A stretch of DNA of 64,000 nt, taken from positions 62,001 to 126,000 of the forward strand of contig JAQGDQ010000183.1 of NCBI GenBank assembly GCA_030141605.1, written 5' to 3'. This stretch comes from Tubiluchus corallicola. Its lineage: Eukaryota > Priapulida > Priapulimorpha > Priapulimorphida > Tubiluchidae. Of the stretch, positions 1 through 10,925 are shown in pieces (the first letter of the stretch is position 1; every line of letters begins with the position of its first letter). Both the position numbers and the translations under genes were made by a program. The notes beneath the pieces are model-generated. The model ran no database searches. It had not been told where the DNA came from and was given only the letters and a program-made list of their open reading frames with translations.

Positions 1-3000
1 TGATTTTAGTTTTTCTTTTATATTATTTTGTGGTACGAAATCCGTGATTTATTGGTATATAAAAGTCTTATGAATGTAACTGCTATTTTTATTTACAAAG
101 GTTTTTTAACCATACCCTGCAAATAGAGGGTCACTGTATGTATATTATGTAAATATTTGTATATGTGTATAATTTTAAATTTGAAATAAAGAATTATAAT
201 AATAAAACATGATAGATGTCAATATTTGCGATAGAAATGGCACATGTCTCATTATCTCAGGCAATCCTCTGTGATGAAACAGTCAACTAAGAGAGCGTCT
301 TTGCTATGTTCCTAGCCATATACACATTCTTCGGTGAGGCAAATAGCTGAGGCGTTGTGGCAGGAGACATTTTCTTCGGTAGTCGACCACCCATTTAATA
401 ATTACACACGACGTTGATTAATTTTTTCTTGCTATGTACGTACTTGTATTGACTGATTCACAATGTGTTTGTGTTATCAAGTTGTTAGAACACTTTTAGC
501 TGATTCCGTCACAATGGCTCATCGTTTTCTCTCTTCTGACATTTCCCATATAACATTTAAGCTAACGTCATGAGCCTTTGGATTTTGTTGTTCAAATTGT
601 TTCCTTTAGTAGCTGAAAAAGTTAGATGCCCCAATGTGTGTTGCAAATCCTCTGAATTGAATTGAATTTTTTGACTAACACGGACAAAGCATATTAATAA
701 TACACTAACAAAGGCCCTGCAAAAAAAATTCATATAAACACTTATAGTCAAAAATACGCTAACATCCTACGTAGTCGTCATTTACAACCAAAGCCAGTAG
801 CAACTTTTACTGAATTAAAGTTATAAGGTTATAGATAGAGTATAATGAATGACGTCAGAACAATGGCTTTGCGTCAGCAGTTTTCCAAGTGAAAATTGCC
901 AAAAGTAGAACATCTAATTAACTCGTCGGCACTCCTCTTGCTGGACATGTAATAAAATATAGCGCACATCATCGTGTAGCCCTGTTCTTGCTCTTTCTAA
1001 AGAGCCATATATCTCCTTTCGAGAGTCCTACCAGGTGCCACTAGAACGTTTCTTCTGCAGGCTGTTTGGTCAAAATTTCGAAAAAATTGTGAGTTGTGTC
1101 CGGGAAAACGTCCGTTACGGGATGCCGTGGCCCTCTCGCGAATTCTAGATACACCTACTACACACACCGCTGAGCGGGCTATCTATCCATGGCCAACTCC
1201 ACCCCCGGCCCGTTCCCATTCTTCAGAAATAAGAGGTATAAGTTTTGCAAAAAAATGGCTAAAAAATGCACATTTTTGGAGGTCTTTCGCCCCCCCCCCC
1301 TGTTCCTTCCGGTGGGCCCGATTCGAAAAATAAACCCCCAATGGATACATCGAGACCTTTCGTTTGATGTATAGATCGTCGCATGTCGTCCGAGCTGTAG
1401 CCTCGAATCTTATATATATAATGTATACGATCGCACTCAATGTTGTAAATTGAGTTAGTCCAAATTAAAAAAACAGTATCGGTAGCGAGAAGTCTGAATG
1501 ATACACAGATCAAAACACGATCTTACGAACCTGATTGGTCGTTAACAGTGTGATTGCTTGACAGGGCGATAAATTTGCTCGAAAAGAGAATGCATTGTAC
1601 CATGTCGTAACGAAGCCTGTGAGCGGATGTTTTATGCCTGTCATTTGACCTCAATTGGGTCAAATACAATTATTTGAAGGTCAGACATACCCAGAAACAT
1701 GTATGGATATATATATATATATATACAGATGATATGTAGAACTGAAAGCAAGTAGGGATGGCAAGGAGAACGAATACTAACAGAAATAATCTAATTAATG
1801 ACATTGCTAGTGGGTTCAAATCCCGAATGGCTCACAATTTTTCACCATCCCCTTTCTTTCTTCAACTCATTGCCCACAACGGGTAACAAATGTTGTAAAA
1901 TAAACAGCAATGGTTTATGAACATTCTGGAATTCACAGCCTTAATCTAATTAATAAGAGGAGAAAGATATTAGAATGTCTGGTACGACATGTTTTATAAA
2001 GAATTCTGTGGTGTGAACTGGCCTTAACCCTGTCGATGAACTGTTTGTGGTTCTGATCATGAATTTAAATAAAGGAAATAGACCACTGATTGTTAAAAAG
2101 TAAAAGATTTTCTACGTAACGATAATAAACGTTTTTAGAAGGGTCATCTCTGAAATGAAGCCGTGTTTTGTTTTATCAGCTGATCGGGGTGTGGCTTGCG
2201 GCGAAGTATCGTCACCTGAAAGGAACCGAAGTGGTCTAAGTGTGTTGCTGCAGCTCGTGTGCTTGTATAGTTAGTAAGTTTTCGTTTATTTTGTGCATGT
2301 GCCGGTGTTTATTTCTCTACTCATCATACTGTGCATCGTACTGTTGTTGTCGTTGCTTTAACAACTTTTTTCTGTTGCTTGTTGCTTAGTGATCTTCTGT
2401 CACTGCTAGCAAAACTTGACTGCTTTCTGTTTACTAGTTTATTGATTTTTTTGTGCATGCTGAACGAGACTTATTGGCCGTTCCTAAATCTGAACTGACC
2501 TTGTTTCAAAGATACAGACATCTTGATTGATTTATTGGTTGAGTTTAAATTAATTAACACTTTTAGGCTTTAAATTTGGCAGTGATGCTGTTTATTTTAT
2601 CCTGGAATCTTTGGTTTTTTGTCAATTGCTGTCTCGTTTAGAAGTTCTATTCAATCTATTTATTGCTTCAAGATCTTCACTGTCTCGTCAAAAGTCTCTT
2701 AATAGAAACTGAAAACTGTTTAATTATTGCAGTTATTTAATTAATGACCTATGACCTATTTTTATTGTTTCAAAAATGCAGTTTTTTGTACTTTTTTTAT
2801 CTCTGTGTTTTACTGTGTAGTTTGAGTTTGTATGATGTGTATAGCTAATGCCCTAGTTAGTGTTTGAGTCACGTAATGATCATGCTCAGCCCGGTTCAGA
2901 TGGCCACTTCTTGCAAGGTAGCAAATAAAAAACTTTTAGAATTCGATAAAAGTTTCGAAACTTTCGATATTCTTTGGGCAAATTTCTCCAAACATTTACG

Positions 3001-3524
3001 AGATATCTGAATTTTGGGCCTCTCTCTCCTTGGGATAGGAGTCAAGTTTGTTTTACAATTTAGTTGAAGTATTCCCTCATTTCATGCCAGTGGATGATTA
3101 GTTTATTTCTTGTGCCAGTACTTGTTCAAGTTTTCGTGAAAAAACAGAGTTTGTGTTGAATTTTTGATAGCCTTTCTTGGTTACTGATTGGTGAATGGAG
3201 GAGAATAGTAGCAGCTCATGTGTCTGTACTGTGGAACTGCAGCACCCCCTGTTTTCACTCAATATTATCGACAATATGACTTCTTTCTTTAGTTCTTTCT
3301 TTATACTTGTACAGAACTAGAGCACATGAGAGTGGTACTCTGTTTGCGTCACAGCCCAGTACAGTGGTGTGTCTGGCTGTTGTGCGCATGCCGCCATGTC
3401 TGAGATAACACACTGTTTGCTGCACTGATAGCATCTGTTGCTAGGTAGATAAAGTACTGTTGCTCACACAGTTTGTTATCAGTTGTCACCTGTTTGAAAA
3501 TCGTGTATCAGCATATTCCTAAAC
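1..3524. other. No gene recognised; AT-rich intergenic
   Basis: Six-frame reading gives only short ORFs with no family resemblance. There is an AATAAA-type signal near 184-190, which could end a plus-strand transcript coming from the left, a C-tract near 1290-1299, a (TA)n run near 1711-1726 and the B-box-like stretch listed separately. Nothing else is supported. Confidence 0.5.
1800..1890 (+). repeat. tRNA-derived SINE fragment (B-box)
   Basis: The stretch GTGGGTTCAAATCCCGAATG matches the RNA polymerase III B-box and T-arm of a tRNA, followed by a pyrimidine-rich tail. There is no convincing A-box or cloverleaf upstream, so it reads as a SINE remnant, not a tRNA gene. Confidence 0.4.
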
Positions 3525-4330
3525 TGTGGCAATTTAGGCTATTCGTAAGCAAACAATTTTTTGGTTAAGGATTTTGTCAAATTTATATATAAATTTGTGT
3601 ATGCTTGTTTGTTTAAAATTACAATTACAAATTACAACATCATAATTACGTATATTTGTTTCATCTCAAACGGTACTAAACCAATGACTAAAAATTTTCT
3701 GAAGCAGCACTCCCACTAATTTTAACTACAAGCAGCTACAGGAGGAAACACAAATCTGACAATATTTTTCTCTATCGTCAGAATGCTTTAATGCTCTTTG
3801 GTATTAAAGAAAAGACTTAAAAGCTCAAGTTAAAAAACCAATATAAGACCTAGTTAGGAAAATGCAGGCAAAATTAAAATTAAATTCTAACTTGAAAAGA
3901 CGTGTCTTGAGTAATTTTTTAAATGTAATGCAGGGTTCCCACGGTCAGGGCATATCCTTGAAAATATACAGGCCATCCTGGAAAGTCATGGAAAAGTCAA
4001 GGAAAAAGATAATTTAGTAAAAAGTCAGGGAAGTGATGAAAATGAGGGGGGGGGGAAGTCAGGAAAATTAGAAAGGGTTGTAAAAATGATGAGGTATCCC
4101 GGCAAATTCTTGACCTGCGGTAATTTTGGCTATTCGTAAGTAAACAATATGTTTTGTTTAGGATTTTATCAAGTTTATGTGTAAATTTTCGTGTGTTTGG
4201 TTGTTTAAAATTACGAATTACAAAATTATAATTACACATGTTTGTTTCGTTTTACACTGTATTAAAACAATGGCAAAATGTTTCTGAAGCAGCAATCCCA
4301 CTAATTTTAGCTACGAGCCGCCACTGGAGA
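3525..4330. repeat. Direct duplication (about 220 bp) flanking a hAT-type MITE fragment
   Basis: A segment at about 3525-3745 (TAGGCTATTCGTAAGCAAAC through the GAAGCAGCACTCCCACTAAT block) recurs in direct orientation at about 4115-4330 with clear but diverged identity. Between the copies, at 3931-4110, lies a truncated element beginning CAGGGTTCCCACGGTCAGGG, the same family as the complete copy at 47954. The unit could be a dispersed repeat present twice or a local duplication. Confidence 0.6.
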
Positions 4331-4830
4331 AGAAGATTGTTGAATCAGTATTAGAATTTATGTAACTTGACTTTCTGTTTTTCTGCCTTTGTTTCGGCAT
4401 TCGGCTTGTACCGTTTATCATTTTTACTGTTTTTCGTGTTTAAAGCGACGAAGTTTTGGTGATCAAGAGACAGTTAGTTGGAGTGTCAGTCATATGTTGC
4501 TTGTGCTACCCGAATGAATATCAACTTTTACTGTGTTCTACTTATTTCTGCAATTTTGAAGATTGCAGGCATGGGGATCACGCGTGGGTCTGTTTGTAGG
4601 ATAGACAAAGCCGAATCCTGACTTTTTGGGGCCCCTGGGCTAATAAAATTATGGGCCCCCTCAGGCGAAGCCACCTTTTCATTTACCTCCATTTGTCTTG
4701 AAGCTTTTTTACACGCCGAAATATATGTTAGCGACATTTACACAGCTTGAAGTAAATTTGCCTTAAAGGAAGCCTTAAAACCTTGCAGAAAATCACCTGG
4801 TAAACCTAGAACAACTTGGAAGCTAAGATA
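4331..4830. other. No gene; G/C-rich palindromic patch
   Basis: No coding signal. Around 4625-4665 there is an imperfect palindrome (GGGGCCCCTGGGC to GGGCCCCC) separated by an AT-rich spacer, resembling the end of a decayed inverted-repeat transposon. The rest is AT-rich with no recognised feature. Confidence 0.4.
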
Positions 4831-6690
4831 AAGATGCTGCAGTTTCTGTGCAAAATTTTTAACAAATTAATAGTGGTTTTACTGCAGAACAAAATCAAGT
4901 AATTGGTATGATCTTTGTAAGACTACTTTTTACTAGTGGCTCGAAAACTTGTTCGGAAATCTTTCAATCATGTAATTTGCATGATCTTTGTAAGAACACT
5001 TTTACTAGTGGTTCGAAAACTTGTTCGGAAATCTTTCAATCATGTAATTTGCATGATCTTTGTAAGAACACTTTTACTAGTGGTTCGAAAACTTGTTCGG
5101 AAATCTTTCAATCATGTAATTTGCATGATCTTTGTAAGAACACTTTTACTAGTGGTTCGAAAACTTGTTCGGAAATCTTTCAATCATGTAATATGCATGA
5201 TCTTTGTAAGAACACTTTTACTAGTGGTTCGAAAACTTGTTCGGAAATCTTTCAATCATGTAATATGCATGATCTTTGTAAGACCTCTTTTTACTGGTGG
5301 TTCGAAAACTTGTTCGGAAATCTTTCAATCATGTAATATGCATGATCTTTGTAAGAACACTTTTACTAGTGGTTCGAAAACTTGTTCGGAAATCTTTCAA
5401 TCATGTAATATGCATGATCTTTGTAAGAACACTTTTACTAGTGGTTCGAAAACTTGTTCGGAAATCTTTCAATCATGTAATATGCATGATCTTTGTAAGA
5501 CCTCTTTTTACTAGTGGTTCGAAAACTTGTTCGGAAATCTTTCAGCCATGTAATACGCATGATCTTTGTAAGACCTCTTTTTACTAGTGGTTCGAAAACT
5601 TGTTCGGAAATCTTTCAATCATGTAATATGCATGATCTTTGTAAGACCTCTTTTTACTAGTGGTTCGAAAACTTGTTCGAAAATCTTTCAGCCATGTAAT
5701 ATGCATGATCTTTGTAAGACCTCTTTTTACTGGTGGTTCGAAAACTTGTTCGAAAATCTTTCAGCCATGTAATATGCATGATCTTTGTAAGACCTCTTTT
5801 TACTAGTGGTTCGAAAACTTGTTCGGAAATCTTTCAGTCATGTAATATGCATGATCTTTGTAAGACCTCTTTTTACTGGTGGTTCGAAAACTTGTTCGGA
5901 AATCTTTCAATCATGTATGATCTTTGTAAGACCTCTTTTTACTGGTGGTTCGAAAACTTGTTCGGAAATCTTTCAATCATGTAATATGCATGATCTTTGT
6001 AAGACCTCTTTTTACTAGTGGTTCGAAAACTTGTTCGAAAATCTTTCAGCCATGTAATATGCATGATCTTTGTAAGACCTCTTTTTACTAGTGGTTCGAA
6101 AACTTGTTCGGAAATCTTTCAATCATGTAATATGTATGATCTTTGTAAGACCTCTTTTTACTGGTGGTTCGAAAATCTTTCAGTCATGTAATATGCATGA
6201 TCTTTGTAAGAACACTTTTACTAGTGGTTCGAAAACTTGTTATGCAGGGCGCACGCCTGGGCAAGGTGTATGGAGATCCTGAGTTGCCCAAACCGCAGGA
6301 ACTCCATCTCTTCCTCCCTGGTGTAGTCCAAAGGAAAGTGGAGCGATACGTTTGGCACCAGGTTTGCTGCAGGAGCTGCCGTGGTCAGTGAGCATGCTGC
6401 ACTGGTCCGCCTTTTGGGCTCCACTCCTGATTTGGAAGGTTTACTCCTCTACACATGGCCGTTGGGTCACTTGACCTCCTCTGCCCTCTCGTCATTGGTT
6501 GTTTGTGCAGCTCCTCTGTCTAGTGTCGAGATACAGTGTGGGCAAACCTACAGCACCTGGTATTTCTAGGCGGTCACCCATCCTAGCACTAACCAAGCTC
6601 TACGTTGCTTAACTTCGGTGATCAGACGAGAACCAGTGTTTTCAACGTGATTCGGAAATCATGTAATCATCTTTTTTTGTAACACACCAC
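4831..6690. repeat. 72/73-bp minisatellite (about 18 units) grown inside a dispersed element
   Basis: From about 4905 to 6245 a unit (GATCTTTGTAAGA, CTAGTGGTTCGAAAACTTG, TCGGAAATCTTTCAATCATG) repeats every 72 or 73 bp. Early units are 72 bp (AACACTTTTACTAG), later ones mostly 73 bp (ACCTCTTTTTACTAG). Two units carry small deletions near 5915 and 6165. The sequence just upstream (4831-4905) and the first unit match, on the opposite strand, a single-copy segment at about 58780-58920. The last unit is split by the 5S-derived insert at 6241-6654 and resumes at about 6651 with TTCGGAAATCATGTAATCAT. Confidence 0.9.
6241..6654 (-). repeat. 5S rRNA-derived insert (5'-truncated 5S body plus about 300 bp), SINE3-like
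   Basis: On the minus strand 6650-6543 reads TCTCGTCTGATCACCGAAG, TTAAGCAACGTAGAGCTTGG, TTAGTGCTAGGATGGGTGAC, CGCCTAGAAATACCAGGTGC then TGTAGG: a 5S rRNA with its internal control region and 3' end, but with the first part degenerate. Downstream (to 6241) is about 300 bp of non-repeat sequence, less AT-rich than the surroundings. It interrupts the last minisatellite unit. It may be a 5S-headed SINE or a captured 5S rDNA repeat; there is no poly(A) tail and only a 2-bp candidate target duplication. Confidence 0.7.
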
Positions 6691-7429
6691 AAACACTTCG
6701 GTTCTACCTGCATTTTTCTACTTTACATATTACAAATGGTTTGTTTAAAATTTCTTTCAAATGCCCACAGCCTCTTTCCTGGTAATTGTACATTTGTGCG
6801 TCGAAACGCTTCGCGCAACTTTTTTTCTCAGTGACAAATTACACTTTTTCTGTGTTTTGGTTTTCTGATTGTGTGTTATCATTATAAATAGGTACCTCAA
6901 ATTAGTATGTATACAGTGTTTTCTGCATTTTTTATTTGAAGAAAGTCCACAGTCTTAGAATAAAATGCAAATTGTGTAATATCTTTCCGTTTCATTATTA
7001 TGGGATGTTTTATTCATTTTTCTAATTCTTGCATTTGAATTATTTCTGCATTATGTCGCTTTGTGCTTGCATGATGTATGGTAATGATATTGTTAGTAAT
7101 TTTTGCGTAAATTGAATGGCTTGTTGAATTTATTAACTATTTATTGTTTACTCAAAATTTGTGTATCTGAAAAAAAAAGTTTGGATTGTTTATCAGTAGT
7201 AAACATTAGTTAGACATGTTATGGCATGCGCTTATCTGCATTTCTTTCTTGTTTGTCTTCGGGTATTTAAATTTCTAATACTGAGTCACCTGAAGGCTCT
7301 TGTTTATTTTGGTAATTTTGCTGTGAACACTGCAATTTTGGTTCTTAAGCTGTTTGATCTTATTAAGAACCTGAATTGTGGTCCATTTATAATATTGCAT
7401 TAAAAAGAATAAATTGTAAAGCAACAGAA
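6691..7429. other. No feature seen
   Basis: AT-rich sequence with no ORF resembling a protein family and no repeat that I can match inside the window. Confidence 0.5.
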
Positions 7430-7890
7430 TACCCGTTATTTACATAAAGCTAGAAAAATCATTTTGAAATTTTGTATTACCTACAATACTGTCTTATTGC
7501 ATACAGAGCTTGTATTAGCTGTAAATTTTAACTACCGCGAGGATCGTTATGTGCAGTCATTTTGACGGTAGATCGTTGGGAAAAATTTAGATGACATCGC
7601 GTAAAGTTTGGAAAAATAATCAGACCTTTCGTAGCACACTGTTCCCTAACTAACCAAAGGTGTAAATTATGGCATCTTGCCAAACAGATTAATAATACAT
7701 TTCTTGGTGAATCAGTGGTGCACACTGGGAAGGTGAGTCAGCGACATTTTACCAGTTGGTGCAAACATTTAAATTACTAAAAAATTGTCTTTTTTAGTAA
7801 CATAAATCTTTTCAAGCAGGTAAATTCATAAGTGTAATGTAAGTTTGTGTGCAAAGTTTTTTGGGACGTAGTTAAAATTGCCTTGTTCTA
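7430..7890 (+). repeat. Dispersed element A, copy 1 (source of the 35-bp unit)
   Basis: Sequence 7430-7720 matches 53215-53520 (TTATTGCATACAGAGCTTG versus TTATTGCGTACAGAGCTTG, then shared blocks to CAGTGGTGCACACT). Sequence 7733-7890 matches 24209-24360 (GACATTTTACCAGTTGGTG, CATTTAAATTA, TTTTCAAGCAG, GCAAAGTTTTTTGGGACGTA). The junction segment GGTGCACACTGGGAAGGTGA plus GTCAGCGACATTTT aligns with one 35-bp unit of the SHMT-intron array. No coding capacity is visible; it is a non-autonomous element of unknown class. Confidence 0.7.
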
Positions 7891-9384
7891 ATCAGTAAAC
7901 CGCTTTACTCAAGGTGCAACGCCAAATCTAACTTTGCAAGTTTTGTGTTCACCTGTCTACTAATCTGTGAGATAGCTAACCGAACAAACAGTCTATGGCA
8001 ATTAGTAAGGGGGGACTATTGCAGTCCGTATTATGTTAAAGATACACAGGCTTCATGAGAATTTCGGTGTATTCTGATAAAGATCCTGTAAGAACTTTGT
8101 GGTGTGGTGTAAAACATGTGGTGTCATCTATTGATAGCGAGAAAAAAGAAACATAAATATTCATCAAAGTGGCTTTTATTGCCAACTGGTTTTGATCAAA
8201 ACTGTTCATTATGATGGCATCTAAAACAAAGAAATTTACCGGGAATTTTGAAACAAGATTGAAATACGATTCAGTGGTTAATAGCCATAATATAATATAG
8301 CCTATGATAATATAATATGATATAATATATTGGTAATGTAACAATTTACCTTACAGACTACATATCTTAACTTTTTAACACTCTATAGACAGACAAAGCA
8401 ATATGTTAGTAGTAACAGAAGTGTGAGTTTGAGGGAGCCGCCATTTTCTTACTGAATTCCACAAACCGCAGTGCACTGTTGGCATTGTGGAAACGTGAAA
8501 TATTCCCTCTTGTGGAAATATGAACCGACCTTTATTTACAACATAGTTTTGCATGAGATTATATGTGAAGCGAATACATTAACCCAGATTTGGGAGCTTT
8601 TGATCCCCACCATGTAAAGATTTTCTCAGTAATTTTTTGTCCACATAACCCCCTCACCCCCCCCCCCCCCCGAATAGGGTTGAGTTTTGCGCTGCCGATC
8701 TTTAATTTGCGTATTTGTGTTACAGATAGCCGGAATATTTATTGCATTCAAGTATCGGAACATGATGGATCCACGTGCCGATCCTGGAGCTTTCCAATGA
8801 GGCCCGAAATCGGTCCGTCTGATAAACGTTCTTCTAAATGTAAAAGAGTTAAACCTTCAGCTGGGAAGAGGGCAAATATTTAGTATTAAAAACTTCATAA
8901 GTTGAAGGACTTTGCTCTTTTCTTTTTCCTTTGACTTTATTTATTGTGGAAAGAGAAAAGAGAGGACTTACTTACACTTGTATGTAGCAAAAATTATTTA
9001 TACTAATTTGATTTGGATTCTGTAGCAGAGGCTAGTATTTATCGGGGTGCTAGGGGCAAATTGTTGCTGGGGATAAGTTATGGGAATTGTGATGCTAATC
9101 ATAGCATAGATCTGTCCAAGAGGTACATTCCACAGTTAATGTTGCATTTATTGAATTGTACTTAAATATGTACGTGTTCATGATAGTATACTTATGAATG
9201 TACTAAGATGTAGTGGTTTAATTAGTCTTGTCTCAAATCATCTGTCTGCCCTGAGCTTACAAATTCTGTGCCTTATTCTATTGGTCGCATCGAGCCAATC
9301 ATATTTTAGTTTAGTGAGAAATGTCATCCATTCAGATAACCGATCGTGAAAGTCGGTCAGTTATCATAAGCAACAAGTTTTCAA
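7891..9384. other. No gene recognised
   Basis: No protein family resemblance on either strand. There is a homopolymer C run near 8657-8670. The open frame 8590-8883 shows no family motif and is crossed by the C run, so I do not call it. Confidence 0.45.
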
Positions 9385-10925
9385 GTGTGTGAACACTTCA
9401 TACGCACCTCGTGTAGTAAAATGGATTGTTGAACTGAGGTAGGACTCCACGTGTGTGTAGTTTGTCTACAACAGTTTGCATGTGAATGCATCGATATGTT
9501 TCCGAAATGTGTACGTAATGTGCAATGCGTGATCCGTATGTATCCGAATGTGTTTGCTGTGTTTGTCCAAATGTGCATCACACAGCACGAAGTTTTTAAG
9601 GTTCCTGTGTACCATATTCTCTGATTGGCATCGTGGCCAGGTGAGTTTTAGTCACGTCAGGACGTGCATACAGTAATATTTCTGCGAACATTTGAATTTT
9701 TGAGAGGTGGAAGAAGCGTATGATTATTTTTCTGTATCTAGTTGCGGTTCCTTCTCTAAGTGGAGACAACACAGCATATTGTTCTCATCCCTGCAAAATT
9801 TATGCTTTTTTTAAATTTCAATAATGCTTTGAATAATACAAAGACCATGATGGTAAAATTTCAGCATTTATTGCCCAGTGCACGTGTATATGCAGTCATA
9901 CCGTAACTAAATTGAAAGACATAAGTCTTTTCAGCAGAGCCCTTCGGTGTCTACTTCTGTAATTATATCAAAGTATTAAAGCACAAAATTAAATTGTTGC
10001 TGAAAGCAGCCATGTTTGTTACTGAATAAAATTAGTACTAGATTCAGTAACTAAAACAGAGACGAGTTAGTAACATGTTCTTTTTGGCTACATAAAATTG
10101 GATCTCTAAAATTTATGATTCTTCCAAATTTTGAAATTGCTTCCAAAATTTTAAGATGAAAATCTGAGGTGCACATGTACATAATATTAAAATTTGAATC
10201 ATTGTACTTATCTGCACATTATATCAAAAAAATAATGAAATTATATCATATTAGGTAAAAGCACTATAGCTGCAAACCAAGACAAAGCCACATCTGCCAT
10301 AGCCCAGCATCTACACAACAATCAGTGATGTGCAGATAACTACAATGATTCAAATTTTAATATTGTGTAAATGTGCAGCTCAGATTTTCATCTTTTGGAA
10401 GCAATTTCAAAATTTGGAAGAATCATAAATTTTAAAGATCCAATTTTATGTATACAAAAAGAACATGCTACTAACTTGTCTCTGTTTTAGTTACTGAATC
10501 CATTACTAATTTTATTCAGTGTTTACTTCTGCAATTTTATCAAAGTATTAGCACAATACTAAAATTGTTGCTGAGAGCAGCTATGTTTGTTACTGAACAA
10601 AATTAGTACTAGATTCAGAAACTGAAACATTTAGCATTATTTAAAGCATTATTCAAATTCCGTGCCACCAAGAACCTGTTTTTTAAATTGATCCATCTAA
10701 TTTTGCAATGATAAGCTAATTCCTCAATTGTGCTTATTTCTTGGTCACTGTTGCTCTGAAATTTCAATAGAGACGTGGCTTCCAAGAACTTTTACTTCCA
10801 ATTTTCGCATCCGCAATAAAAATGGCTATGAACTTTGTTACTATGCGTAGCTTTCATGGACTTGTGGAAACAATCATTACGCATTGTGCATTACGTGCAC
10901 ATGGAGTCCTTATGTTAAAATCTAT
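9385..10925. mobile_element. Inverted-arm element B containing a nested palindromic element C
   Basis: Outer arms: about 9480-9560 (GTACGTAATGTGCAATGCGT) and about 10865-10910, whose reverse complement gives GCACGTAATGCACAATGCGT. The same family recurs at 17910-18605. Inside, 9826-10220 and 10335-10660 are long inverted arms of a second element: TAGATTCAGTAACTAAAACA, GAACATGCTACTAACTTG-type and CAAATTTTGAAATTGCTTCC blocks appear in opposite orientation. One further copy of element C lies at 55955-56395. Neither carries an ORF, so both look non-autonomous. Confidence 0.7.

Noticed and set aside
4936-5514. 192-residue and similar open frames (MIFVRTLLLVVRKLVRKSFN repeats)
   Set aside because: They exist only because the tandem unit is 72 bp, a multiple of three; 73-bp units shift the frame and no signal of a real protein is present.
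6543-6650. Functional 5S rRNA gene
   Set aside because: The first part of the molecule is degenerate or missing, and the copy is inserted in a minisatellite unit.
8590-8883. 97-codon frame with basic C-terminus
   Set aside because: It crosses a poly-C run, has no family resemblance and no splice or promoter context.
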